Below are positions 14,536 to 24,927 of a stretch of 24,927 nt of DNA, piece by piece; position 1 is the stretch's first letter; every line of letters starts with the position of its first letter. The position numbers were made by a program, and so were the translations under genes. A model generated the notes under the pieces. That model was not told the origin of the DNA. It did no database searches and worked only from the letters and a program-made list of their open reading frames with translations. The DNA comes from Asparagopsis taxiformis (Eukaryota > Rhodophyta > Florideophyceae > Bonnemaisoniales > Bonnemaisoniaceae): NCBI GenBank assembly GCA_030407315.1, contig JALQPE010002465.1, positions 1-24,927 on the forward strand, written 5' to 3'.

Positions 14536-17439
14536 TTATCGCGCACTAGGTGCATCCCAGTAGTTGACTGTTTCGATAGCATCCGCCAATTCTTCTTCGT
14601 CACTTAAAAGGTAGAGATGAGAACGAACCGGAAGACCATATGTTAGGCGATTTTCCGCTGAACTACTGAATCCTTTGCCTCCATGGTAGAAGTCACCACG
14701 ACCGATGAAGAGAGAATACGGTGGCACGTAGATGTCCATAACAGGCGTCTTGTACTTCTCAGCGTCTGCACGCGTCAAACAGACGTGGCTGAAATACGCT
14801 CCACGAAGCCAGAACCCATCAGCCGCGCTTGCCATCAGAAAGTACGATCTTCCAGGTGGGAAATCGGAATCATTGATGACCACCGGTAGGTCTGTGTGCA
14901 AGTCTTGATCTGGAGCACCATCAGAGGTCAGCAAAAGACGTAAACCGGTTTTAGGAAAGGCCACAGGCTCATGGATTCCTAGGCCCAAGTACATTAGCTC
15001 GGCACAGATTGCTTTGCCGACCTCGAGAATCATCTTGTTCTTGAATTGATGTTCATCCATCTGCTCGAGATCGTCGCAAATCTTCTTCCTTGAGATAGAG
15101 AACCTTCCCAAACGAGAGGCCTGTTGCTCTGCTGTTACCTCACCCTTGTTTCGAATCTGATGCCAGGGATCATTGGAACTGTCTTCAGCAGAAGAATGAA
15201 CAGGTTTGAACTTCTGGGCGTAGAACGTGAACAGTTCATGTGCTGCGTTGCCCACAGTCGAAGAACGGAAGATACCACTGAGTACATGGGCACCCAAGAG
15301 ATTGAGAGTTGACCTAGCTGTTGCAAAGAACTTCTCTGCACAGCAAGCTGGACCACTGCACGCTATACAATTCATATCGGCAGCAGCTGCACTCAAAATC
15401 TCCTGTCGGATTGTTTCGTACAGCTTGCTGTCGATATAGTACTTGACCCTAGAGTCTGACGGTATGGTGTTCGGGAGAATATCCATAATCCGTTCATCGA
15501 CTACCCTGTCGGGGAGGGGATTTTCCTGCTCATCGCTGAACAATGGAATCTCCTCGGTTGAACGTTCACTTCCAGTCTTCTGCGCTTCGGAAGGGGCTCT
15601 TCGGACTCTTCTTCTACCTCCGACTCTGCCTGACTGTCGCCGCCAACCCGTAGACTCTCCGTTCTCTGCCGTTTCGACCTGCGAAGTGTCTCGACTGGCT
15701 CATTCACCGCAAGCGGTGGTGCATTGAGAGGGAGACGGAGGAGAACAGATCCCAATTGCTTCTCAGAACCTGCCACAGTGGCATCAGGGGTTCCTTGAGC
15801 CTGCTCAACTGCAGGAACGGAAGTGGCAGGAGCAGGAGGGGTAGCAGGAGGGGTGGAAGGGGCGGGAACGGAAGTGCAGGAGGAGGGGTAGCAGGAGCAG
15901 GAGTAGAAGGGGGTAGAAGGAGTAGAAGGAGTAGAAGGAGTAGAAGGAGTAGAAGGAGTAGAAGGAGTACAAGGGGTAGAATGAGCACGAGGAGCAGGAG
16001 GGGTAGAAGGAGCAGGAGGGGTAGAAGGGGCAGGAGGAGTAGGACCAGAACGGGTAGAAGGGGTAGAAGGCTCATCTGATTGGGGCGTAGATGGCTTCGG
16101 CGCATCTTCAGATGGCTGTTCATTGTGAACAATGACCCTTTGGTCTTCTTCCATGTCTACAACGCCCGTGGAAAAGCGAAGCTGCTCATACATTTCGTCG
16201 GAGACGAGAGCATGCTTCGTACCGCTGTTGTCGTCGGTATTGAAGTGCAGGAGGGTCTCCGCGATACTGTTCGCAATAACAGTCTCCTTTCCTGACCCAG
16301 TGTTCTTGAGCTCGGAGTAGAAATGCTCGAGCGGAGGCTCCATCATTTTGTGAGCAGCAACCGGCTCGGACATCTTGAACACTTCAATTAAAACACGAAC
16401 GAAAGGACTACCAAATCCTCTTGTCGTCCTGCTCAACTGACGCAGATCTCGCATGCGTGTCCAGAGAGCTGTTATGAGCAAGATGAACCTTTGCTGATAC
16501 TCCGAGCCGCGACGGAAGTCTGCCATGAAAACGAGATCCATGTTGCAGCCATACATGTCTACGGACTGCTTGAAGACATCGTCGTTGATGTCACGGCCTT
16601 CTTTAACGGCCCTTTCCTGTTCCGCAGCGAGAATTTCCTTGGTGAACATGCTCGGTACGGAACTCCAGAACTCAAGCGCTTTGTTGTTCACAGTCCGGAA
16701 GCCTTTCGCAGCAGTCACGTGCTTGTTGATGGCTTGGTAGCCCAGTTTCGATATCGACAACTGGCTGTCCATGATGACCTGAATGCACTTCCGATTCGGT
16801 TCACCAGCATGTCCTTGGTCGTGAGCAGTTGGACCACAGAACACACTCGGTCTGCCAAAGAAACAAGGGCAACATCATGTGTGAGTGTGTTTGCTTGAAT
16901 GGACAGCCCGAGTACTTCAAAAGGTGTGAAGTACTCATCGGAAACTTCTTCTGTCCCTGGGCGCCTGATCAAAGCCACATCGATGTTCCTGAATGAAGCA
17001 GCATACGGATGTTGCCCTTCCGGGTCTTCACGAATGCACTTCTGGAGAGCCGCAACGCGATGGCCACCATCGATGTAGAACGTTTGAAGGGTGGGGGTTG
17101 TGCTGCCTTCACTAGGAAGGAGCATTTTGCAGGCAAGGATTCGGGAGATTGAGGAGGTGAATCCTTCCCTCAAGAACTTCTCCTTCAGCTCAAGCACTCT
17201 CCCTTCCCTAATATGACGAGAGAATAGGGGGGGTCTGTGCAAATCCAAGGGAGACAGCCTGTGGTCAGCTTTGGGACAGTCTGACAACTGAACCTCGGCG
17301 GTGACAGAGTTATCGTGACCAGGGCTGCGAGAAGGGGCGCGAGAGCGAGAAGGGCGCGAGAGCGAGCGGAGGCCCGACCGCGAGTCGAAGCGCGAGCAGG
17401 GGCGGGGGCAGAGGGTTTGGAGCGAGTGCGAGGAGCCAT
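14536..17439 (-). pseudogene. ParB-like + 2-oxoglutarate oxygenase-like gene, frameshifted (copy 1)
   Basis: One gene spread over several frames, recognised by collinearity with the gene at 18347-21870. It probably starts at ATG 17439 (MAPRTRSKPSAPAPARAS, basic). It shifts near 17340 into the frame carrying the ParB-like motif DGGHR (17071-17057) and THDVALVSLADRVCSVV. It shifts again near 16800, consistent with a lost base, into the middle region (AAKGFRTVNN, ALEFWSSVP). A long Pro/Ser/Thr linker and a basic cluster, PKRRRLE, follow. A third shift near 15540 leads to the C-terminal domain (15543-14536). That domain has HTD with His at 14898-14896, RGDFYHGG with His at 14685-14683 and PVRSH, the HxD...H...R layout of Fe(II)/2-oxoglutarate oxygenases. 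Such enzymes oxidise methyl groups on nucleic acids or proteins; the substrate is unknown. Introns or assembly errors could also explain the breaks. Confidence 0.7.
15830..16075 (-). repeat. Pro/Ser/Thr-coding 9-nt microsatellite in the linker
   Basis: The plus strand reads runs of GTAGAAGGA; on the coding (minus) strand this is an (STP)n tract with variants APSTPP and PTPP. It forms a flexible linker between the middle region and the oxygenase-like domain. Such tracts expand and contract by slippage. A short odd stretch, FYSCSCYPSSCTSV, within the tract reads as STP/AP-like in a neighbouring frame, so slippage may have shifted and restored the frame locally. Confidence 0.75.
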
Positions 17440-18346
17440 TGAAGGATGAGGGAAAGCAGGAATGGAGAGAAGCTTGATTGAGTGTACGACCCCGATAACG
17501 ACGATACAGAGACGATTAAGATAGATTTATTTCGCTACTGCAGTCTGATAAAGGATCAAACGTGAACAATCCGTTTCAACTCTGATTTCAATTTTTTGTT
17601 TATTTCTAGACCACTTGACTCAGATCAAGAGTAATACTCGAAATTCAGTTAATTTCTGCGGCCAAATACAATCGCTATACGACGAGTTCATACTCAAAGT
17701 GGCTAAACAGGTACGAGTTGGTCATGGTGATTACCCCAAAACCACTCAAGTAATAACTACATAATGCTGAAGTCACATACTTCCCAGCATTTTGCACCAA
17801 CTCGTGGAGCTGATGCGTACATACCAAATGCGTCTGTATTCAACATGAACCACGAATAAGTGGGCTTCGGCCAATGAGTGCACTGCACCTGGCTTGAGAA
17901 ACTAGGAATAATACCCGGTATTATTTTGGCCTCCCAAAAGCCAGGTGCACCAACGCCATTGGCTGAGGTTTTCCGGAGTACCCCCAGGCAATGGGGTTGG
18001 TGCACTTGGTCTACACCCACCCAACTTTATACCCGGCCAGACTCCTGTTCTCAGGAACTGAAAATTTTACCGGGGATAGTGAACGATGTAATATAATACC
18101 AGGTTTTACTATCTGCTATCGTTTCTTGCATCTACTGAAGAGGTTTAGAATTTGCAGCTCCTGTAGGTAGAGCTTTCTGTGGAGAATAGCTTTCTGCATG
18201 TGGTGTTTGTTACATTTGTGAATTGATCTGACTATATAAAGAATCCATGCAGTATCTCTTTTATCATGTTCTATTGGAATTGTGTTTATTACTCTACGGA
18301 TTCATACCCAACTAAGGCTTCAACACGGCTGGACAGATGCCCTTCA
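17440..18346. other. Spacer between the two minus-strand ParB-oxygenase genes
   Basis: No coding region supported. It contains repeat cluster c (17868-17965) and a decayed half-copy near 18090-18108 (AATATAATACCAGGTTTTAC). 17440-17867 is AT-rich and unassigned. ACTATATAAAG near 18230 resembles a TATA box, but no plus-strand gene follows. Confidence 0.5.
17868..17965. repeat. AATAATACC palindrome family, cluster c (1 copy)
   Basis: The core AATAATACC-C-GGTATTATT at 17907-17925 sits between outer inverted segments: CCAATG...CTGCACCTGGCTT on the left and AAGCCAGGTGCACC...GCCATTGG on the right. Same outer plan as cluster b, with diverged sequence between core and arms. Confidence 0.8.
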
Positions 18347-21300
18347 TCACTTCAATTTCGAATTGCCCTCCCAATGTCCAACGACATATTCTCCTTCTTC
18401 ACTTTGATGCTGCTCAGTTTTGAGGAATATGTGAGATCGGATCGGGAACTTGTATTGAAGACCCTTATTGCTCTCAAATCCTTCCTCGTGGTGATAAACA
18501 TCCCCTCGGCAGACAAGAACAGAATATGGTGGTACTTCACACCTCTTCATTGGAACTCTGTATAACTCTCTGTTGGGATGGGATAAACAGACATGACTGT
18601 AGGGTGCAAGCACGAGGCCGAATCCATCTGCGCCGCTTGACATCATGAAGTAGGATGGCGGAGAAGGGGGACTGTTAACTTCATCGATTCCCACTTCATA
18701 GTCTGTATGTCCAGCACGAGGTTTAGTCCGCTCTCCAGTCAGCACTAAAGTAGTTCCAGTGCTGGGGAAGGCCATCGGGTCCTTCCCACTAGTCCTCAAT
18801 TCCAAACCTTCCGCACAAATACCTAGACCGAGCTCAACAATCATCTTCTTCCGATAGAGATTATTATTGTTATCCTCGAGGTCATCACATAAGCTCTTCC
18901 GCTTTGTTATAAAGATTCCTCTGCCCTTCTCACCTTCTTCATCAGAGTTTTTCCCATCCATCATAGCCATGCACCACGGTGTCCAGTCCGGATCTCTGCG
19001 GGTGTCACCGGATTCAGAGTTCTTCTTGGCATCCTCGAGACGTTCCTCAAACAACGCAGAAAAATGAAGGAGCAGTTCGTGGATCGCATCTGCAGTAGTA
19101 GAAGACTTGAATATTCCGTCCAGAATTGTAAACCCAACCAAGTCTATTTCATTTCGTTTCTCTCGGAAATAAGCCCTCGAGAGAAACTCAGCGGAAACAT
19201 TTTGTGCCGAATAGGCACTCGCTGCTGCTTCAGCGACCTCGGCTCGAAGCGTATCGACCAGTTTCCCATTCACATAGTATTTCATTCGACTGTCGGGATG
19301 AATGATAACAGGCAGTTTCGCTTCTATACCTTCCTCCACATCTTTGTCAGGGACATCATTTTGTTGCCTGTCCGAATACTGACCTCCTTGAACCGCGTGG
19401 ACTGCAGCGTCTTTGCCGGATTGCAAATTTGCGTCTTCACGCATCTTTTGCTTCTTCTTCTGCCGCGGCCTGCTGGTATCCTCTCCCACCAGGTCAATAA
19501 CCTCTTGAGGGGTGACATCCACCAATTTCCGTTTGGATCGTAGAATCATTGGCGGCGTCTCCGTATTCCTCGGCTTTGCCTTTAAGGGCACGAAACCACT
19601 GCTGTGCTTGGCTTTCATCAACTTCCTAGGCGTAGAACTGGTAACAGGTGTTTCCGTGTCCTCCAGCTCAGGTAAAACAGGTAGGCCGACATCCGCTGTA
19701 GATAACATAGCGTCTCCAGTGCCATCACCCTGATTTCGTACACCTTTCATCGGGTCCTCCGTTGTCCTTCCAGAAGAATGTTCGGGACATTCTTCGCGGA
19801 CATCTTTCGTTCCAGACCCATCGCTCTTCCTAGATTCAGGACCTCCTTCACCATCTCGACCAGTTCTTGGATGACCAACTGACATATTCGCCGGCGACTT
19901 TCCACCCTGCTCTGGTCTGAGCGTGGCACTTCCGGCTGCCACTGGGCTAGGTGGTTGTTGCAGGTCATTTTCATCACCGTGGTCATTTCTTCCTCGATTT
20001 GCACCAGTTGGTTCAAGCTCTTGAGTTCCTACGTTCTTCTGCAACACATCCCCAACTTCACAATCTCCAGGTTTCGAAGAATTGTTCTCGGTAGGCGCAG
20101 TAGGCACTGCGCGGTCCGTTGTAACCTGCTTTGCGCTTTCGGAATCTGCCGCTTTCCCTGTCGCCTCTTCACCAACCTGTGTTGCAGCACCGACCTCAGC
20201 GTTAACACGATCCGATATTTCCAGACTGCCCTGTGTCTGCTGTTGGGTAAGTACATTTGGACTCTGTACCACGTCCGAGCGATCAATGGCAGCATTTGAA
20301 GTATCACCATACGATGCGGATTGTTGTCGTGGTTGAGGTGCAGTATTCCCTTCCAAGGATTTTCGCCTAGTCCGCCTTTCCTGCACACCTATTTCAGGCG
20401 CGACGGAATGGTCGAGAGAGTCATCCGATAGAATTGGGCCGTTGAAAACCACATAACGGATTTCTTTCATCATAGACCGCGTCAATGCTGCACGTATACC
20501 TCTCCCAGTTGGTGCGTCGGAAGGATAGAAATCTTTGAGGACAGTCAAAATGCGATATCGTATGGTTTTTTCGTGTTCGTCCACCTGGCTCCGGTACTTC
20601 ATGTAACTTCCTGAAACATGGATGAGGTGAGGAATGCCAGGAGTTTTCTTTCCGTACAGCTTTCTCAAGTATGTCATATATTTCACACATGCTGTAGCAC
20701 CACTTTTGCGCGCATGTCTTTAGACTTATACCACCATCTCCTTTCCTACGTTTCCACATCGTCCACATTGCAGTGAGCTCTAGAATGACAAGTTTGGTGT
20801 CCACCGAAGCTTTTCGAAACGCAGAAGCGAATAGGACGTCCACAGTGCATCCCTGCATATTCTTCGAGTCTGGCGGACTAGTTTCAGTTGCAAATCGACT
20901 TGGGATAGCTGACCAATGTTCGAACGCCGGGTTATTTACGTCTCCGAAGCCCTGCGCAATCGAAACGTACTTCATCATGATTCCTTCCTGACAACCTGGA
21001 ATGACCTTGTTCTCGACTACAACTTTTGTGCACACATTTACCTTCGCCTTCATCAAGCCCTTCATCATCATGAACTTCATGACCGTACAGACGTGGTCAG
21101 CAATAGAAACTTCTATCACGTCATGAGTCTTTTCGTTCAGCTTCTGCGATATTCGCATCACTTCAAGAGGATGAAACATTTCACGGGTTCCAGGTGGTCG
21201 GATGAAGTCAACGCTAATGCTCCTCAGTCTCCATCGATCAGCAACTGTCGGTTTGTTTTCCACAATCGACTGCAAAGCGCTGATACGATGACCTCCATCA

Positions 21301-21870
21301 ATGCACTGCAGTTTCTTCCGTCCGTCTGACCCCATTGTTTCACAGATGGTCATTCGGGTGCCAGTTTCCAGAAACCCCTCGGTAGATATTTTGCTGACCA
21401 GATCGCGCACTCTGGCCTCCTGCACAAGACGAGAAGTTGATTCCGGTTTGGCAACATCTAGCGGATTGATCATTTTAGGTTCAGTCCTGCATTCGACAAT
21501 GTTGATGTCAATCCCCATCACAGACTCTTCTGATGCTTCCATGCCAGCAGGACTCCCCTCGCCTTCACGGACGTTAGACCTCTCCCTGTTTTTCGATTTC
21601 ACCGTCCCAGGAGTAGATGGAAAGCGTAGAGTGTTTTTCCCAGATGGTGATATATCCCAAGGGTTTTTGCTGCCTCTATCATGGCAGCGTCTGCTCCCTG
21701 AATGGGTGTCTGGCTATCTGCCGTCTCCCTTCCCGCTGCAGACGGAGCCCCTCCATCAGCAGAACCTCCGGAGGGTGTTTATCACCGCCTACCGTCGTTG
21801 CAAGTCTCTCTGCAACGCTTTCGACGGTATCCTTTGGTTCCGCAGCGCGCTCAGTGTCGCTTCCGGCCAT
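18347..21870 (-). pseudogene. ParB-like + 2-oxoglutarate oxygenase-like gene, frameshifted (copy 2)
   Basis: Longer and better-preserved paralogue of 14536-17439. It probably begins at ATG 21870 (MAGSDTERAAEPKDT). The frame changes near 21715 into one open to 20421, which carries DGGHR (residue 102 onward counting from 21602), KTHDVIEVSIADHVCTV and AQGFGDVNN. A second change near 20735 leads into the frame 20686-18347. There, KYMTYLRKLYG continues the middle-region homology to copy 1, followed by a ~300-residue charged, low-complexity linker with the basic cluster RPRQKKKQK. The C-terminal domain has HTD (His 660, Asp 662 from 20686), GDVYHH (His 732) and PIRSH (Arg 750), matching HxD...H...R. 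The 779-aa C-terminal frame is intact and could be expressed alone. It lies downstream of, and on the same strand as, the decayed transposase at 22.8-24.9 kb. Decay, unseen introns or base errors could cause the shifts. Confidence 0.72.
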
Positions 21871-22805
21871 TGCAAAGATTTGGACGCGTAGAGAAGCCGT
21901 TCAGGATAACAAAGATACCTTTTCTCTCCGACTACACGATCAAGAGATATTCCTCTTTCAAGGTGGTATTTGGCGGGAAACGATCTCCCTACACGTCTAA
22001 ACGTGAAATATCAGTTATTGATTCACCTTCCACGCGCTCCAATTGTATTCGGCCATCTGTCATTCCTCGACGAAGGACTTCCCACACACAATTCCTTCGT
22101 TCCAAAACCATCCCATTGCCATGAATCATAGTACTCCACTTGTCACTGGGGCCAGAAAACTATACCGGGTATTATTTTCCACTTCATTGCCAGTGCCGGC
22201 TCCCCATTGGCAGCAGACAGCCAATCAGTCACAATACTACCACTTGCACTGAGCAAAAAACTATACCGGGTATTATTTTCCACTTCATTGGCCAGGTGCC
22301 GGCTCCCCATTGGCCAGCAGACAGCCCATCAGTCACAATACTCCACTTGTCACTGAGCCAGAAACTATACCGGGTATTATTTTCCACTTCATTGGCCAGG
22401 TGCCGGCTCTCCATTGGATTATCGAACTCAACTTTGTGAACTAGGATCCTGCAACTCGCGGCTCCATCTCTAGTAACCAATGGCGTCATACGTACGTAGT
22501 GCGTACGCTCTTCGCAAAAACACACTTTATTTGTGCGCATGGAAACAAAATCCCACTCTATTCTTCAAACGACATGTACAAATTTTGTATAGCATTTGTT
22601 GGAAGACTTGATCAGGACTGCTGCTAAATGATTACGAAAGTTTACTGATGTATTAAACCACTGTGCTGGAACACTCTATGCTGAACGTGGTGGTATCCAT
22701 CTTTCTCTAGTTAAGACGCTCACTTCACCACCAGAAAGAATATCACTATTGTGCTCTACAATGCCACTTTGTCTATCGTATGAACAAACTCCTGACTCGC
22801 AGTTA
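21871..22805. other. Spacer between ParB-oxygenase copy 2 and the transposase remnant
   Basis: Holds repeat cluster d (22131-22423). Apart from this, nothing recognisable; CGTACG-TAGTG-CGTACG near 22490 is a small inverted repeat. Open frames across the cluster, on both strands, contain repeated peptide units produced by the repeats. Confidence 0.5.
22131..22423. repeat. AATAATACC palindrome family, cluster d (3 tandem copies, variant)
   Basis: Three tandem copies centred at about 22167, 22268 and 22372 (periods ~101 and 104 bp). The core is ACTATACCGGGTATTATTTT: the central ATACC-G-GGTAT is kept, but the left arm carries CT where other clusters have TA, so the outer palindrome is broken identically in all three. 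CACTTCATTGGCCAGGTGCCGGCTCCCCATTGG follows the core, again with a CCAGGTG block and CCATTGG. The shared left-arm change indicates local amplification after divergence. Confidence 0.8.
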
Positions 22806-24927
22806 TTACGTGCAAAATTCTTCTCGGACCCCGTCGTTCATTTCAACGTGAACTATAGTATCATTCCCACCTTTCCGGTACATACCGTCTCCAGTGCATG
22901 TCAAGGGAATGCAGACAGCATATGGAGTTTTCTGCTTCCATTTCTTTGCCTTCTTCTCCTCTCCTTGCCTCCACAATAAAAAAAGGGACATGTTACGAAA
23001 AGACACGTCTAGAACATGTGAATTCCTCCATGCTCGTCATGCTATGGGCGGGTACTACTATACCAGCATCATACCATCCATCTTTGCACACTGCTTGAAT
23101 GATGCTTCCAGGTTCAGCACGCCCTAACCTCGATTCGCTCTCAGATCCCTCATGACTAGTGCGCACTCTTTGTGCAGCAGTGAGCCAGTGAGCCACCATT
23201 CCGTTCACCATGTTGAAGACCCGTTTACCTGTCTGGTTCTGGAAAAGTTTCAGAAGCTTTACGTATCCTTGCCATCATGACGGTTTCTTCTGCCGGAACA
23301 TTTTTTCGTCTCATTCAACAGATTCCCCTCGCCACCGCGTGATTGGACAGTGGGTGCTCACCATAGTACATGCTCCTCCTTGATATGAGAGGAATACAGG
23401 ACTTAAGAAGCATCTTTTGCTGCCTCTTCTGTCGCATGTGGACTCTCCGAAATTCCTTTTCCTAGTGCAAATACACGCGTCTGCAATCGGCAGACGTCCA
23501 TTGTTTTGTATTGTGACCTACCGCACCCAGCGTGATGGCTATTCGTGCGAGCCAGTCATCGGCCATGATGAGCTCCATTGATGACAGATGTTCATTCTTA
23601 TGGTTCGATTTTCGAACCCCTCTTTTAAGAGGCTGGTGCTTCTCTCGAATAAAAGCTCTTCCACATGTTTTCGCAGCTCAAAAGCTGGTAAGTATGTATG
23701 TACGCAAAATTCTATCAACCGATGCAAGTCGGTTTGTCCAGATGTTTTCATTGCAATAGGATCCTTCTTGCAATACCTCATGCAGTTTCTTTTCATATAG
23801 TCTGAAACAAGAGCTAGAAATGTGGTCATGACGTCCGCCATTCTCGCCTCGAACCTCTCCTGGTTGACTCAAGTCCTCTATCCACCCATGTTGGGATGAA
23901 TCGAATGCTGGCAACAACCATTTGAAAATTTTTCAGCAAACGAAGAATACGTTCAAGTTTTTCATACCCGTACCAAAGAGTTCCCGATGACGATACGAAA
24001 TGCCGAATAAAATGCTTGGGGAGCTACAACGAGACAGCGAAATATATCGCTCATGTTCATCGATAATAGGTAGTTCTGCCCGAATACCTGACTCTGACTA
24101 CTCAAACAGAACATTCGGAGGGTATTCAGTAGAAACTGTTTCCGCAACATTTCGATTAAAGTACAGGGTAGCTTCGGCTGTTGTGATTGTCGCATTATCA
24201 CATCTTGAGCCAGTCCGGAGAGCAGATGGTCTGGGGCAACTACAGCAGAGCGATTATGGATCGAATTGACAAGGAACAACTGGAACTCCTTCTTCGTTGT
24301 AGGAACTCCTCTCCGCACACGATTAAGGGATTCACTCAATTATGGAGTGCCTTATTCTCAATCGGATCTAGGCTTAGTCCAAGAACTTTGAGCTGATCTT
24401 GCGGATGCGACTTCCCTCACAAGCTTGTTTCGGTGCATTCCTCGGGCATGCGTACTCATCTGACTGTTTTAGCAATGCTGTGTGTATGCATTTCGTGAAC
24501 CTCCACTGCTGCTCATATCTTGCTTTTCGAAAATGCAGCTATGGCATGGTGTATTACTGGTGTGTCCACGGACATCCAGAGTATGCGAAACAGCTGGGTA
24601 ATCTCCGATAAATCCAACAGGATCCAGGAATATGACCACATCTTCTCTACATTTGCATCTTTCGCTGGAAAACCGTCTGTACTTCCCTTCACAATGTCGG
24701 GTACAACTCTCTCAATTACAACATTGGGTTGAAACTCCCGGGGGAACGAATCCAAGAACGCGGACTGCGTGAAGCTTCTCTCTTGCTTGGCTGTATGCCT
24801 AATTGAAGCATATAGCAGCCACCAAAACTCCTTTCCGGCTTGTGAACGGCTGGAAGTCATCAGCATATAGCAGAAATCGGTATTACGATATATTTCCTGC
24901 CATCTGAAAGATCCCCTCACTGCAGGC
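22806..24927 (-). pseudogene. Decayed DDE-type transposase (CACTA/TNP2/Plavaka-like), runs off the window
   Basis: No single frame is open, but consecutive minus-strand segments give recognisable pieces. Near 24.65-24.55 kb one frame reads FIGDYPAVSHTLDVRGH followed by PCHSC; the GD-PA...GH...CxxC pattern is typical of CACTA/TNP2- and Plavaka-type transposases. Upstream pieces include LLYASIRH and VKGSTDGF in other frames. Downstream are SAVVAPDHLLSGLAQDVI (24339-23962 frame) and DLHRLIEFCVHTYLPAFELR followed by KHVEELLFE (23841-23539 frame), like the helical region ending in a conserved Glu. Weaker possible C-terminal pieces reach about 22806. There are many stops and frameshifts and the 5' end lies beyond the window. 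The superfamily call is motif-based; the exact family is not settled. Confidence 0.6.

Noticed and set aside
15704..16132. Leu/Pro-rich minus frame and Arg/Ser/Gly-rich plus frame (15756-16079)
   Set aside because: Other-frame readings of the 9-nt STP-coding microsatellite inside the ParB-oxygenase gene.
18225..18250. TATA box (ACTATATAAAG) of a plus-strand gene
   Set aside because: No supported plus-strand gene follows; the next open frames are shadows of the minus-strand oxygenase domain.
20700..20760. Small intron explaining the frame change near 20735
   Set aside because: The possible GT...AG interval is only about 14-16 nt, too short for a spliceosomal intron; a frameshift is simpler.
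1..24927. Giant virus or virus-derived segment
   Set aside because: No capsid, polymerase, packaging or other virus hallmark genes; duplicated modules, repeat arrays and a transposase fit mobile elements better.
1..24927. tRNA or rRNA genes
   Set aside because: No tRNA-like T-loop with matching acceptor stem and no rRNA-like stretch was noticed by eye; a tRNAscan-SE run would settle it.

Overview
The window looks like nuclear DNA of a eukaryote with compact, apparently intronless genes. A SET domain, candidate AATAAA poly(A) signals, nuclear-localisation-type basic clusters, a TAACGG (MYB/MSA-like) motif upstream of several genes and a decayed DDE-type transposase all argue against a bacterial origin. 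Moderate GC and lack of introns would suit an alga, perhaps a florideophyte red alga, but nothing proves the lineage. The whole window reads as mobile-element-derived accessory DNA; no housekeeping gene was recognised.

Left half (1-13.8 kb): two tandem copies of one three-gene module, each preceded by an array of short palindromes. The order is palindrome array, A gene (+), B gene (-, convergent with A), C gene (+, divergent from B). Module 1 (about 28-5344) is decayed. A1 and B1 each have one in-frame TAG, and C1 is a frameshifted 5' fragment that ends at the palindrome array of module 2. Module 2 (about 5303-13734) is intact: A2 (507 aa, family unknown), B2 (462 aa, possible Tudor/Agenet-like N-terminus) and C2 (1169 aa). 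C2 joins a ParB/sulfiredoxin-fold domain (DGAHR), a beta-class amino DNA methyltransferase (DPPF and DLFSGT) and a SET domain.

Right half (14.5-21.9 kb, minus strand): two related ParB-like genes in tandem, 17439-14536 and 21870-18347. Each starts with a DGGHR ParB-like domain and a middle region, continues through a low-complexity linker with a basic cluster, and ends in a domain with the HxD...H...R layout of an Fe(II)/2-oxoglutarate oxygenase. Both are broken by frameshifts.

The right end (24927 to about 22806, minus strand) is a badly decayed transposase of CACTA/TNP2/Plavaka-like character, cut off by the window edge.

Nine copies of a palindrome centred on AATAATACC(C/G)GGTATTATT lie in four intergenic clusters. 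My main inference is that related ParB-like domains have been joined to opposite epigenetic activities: a putative DNA plus histone methyltransferase in C2, and a putative oxidative demethylase in the minus-strand pair. Dense palindromic arrays in the spacers could be the DNA targets. The domain calls rest on visible motifs; the system-level function is a hypothesis.
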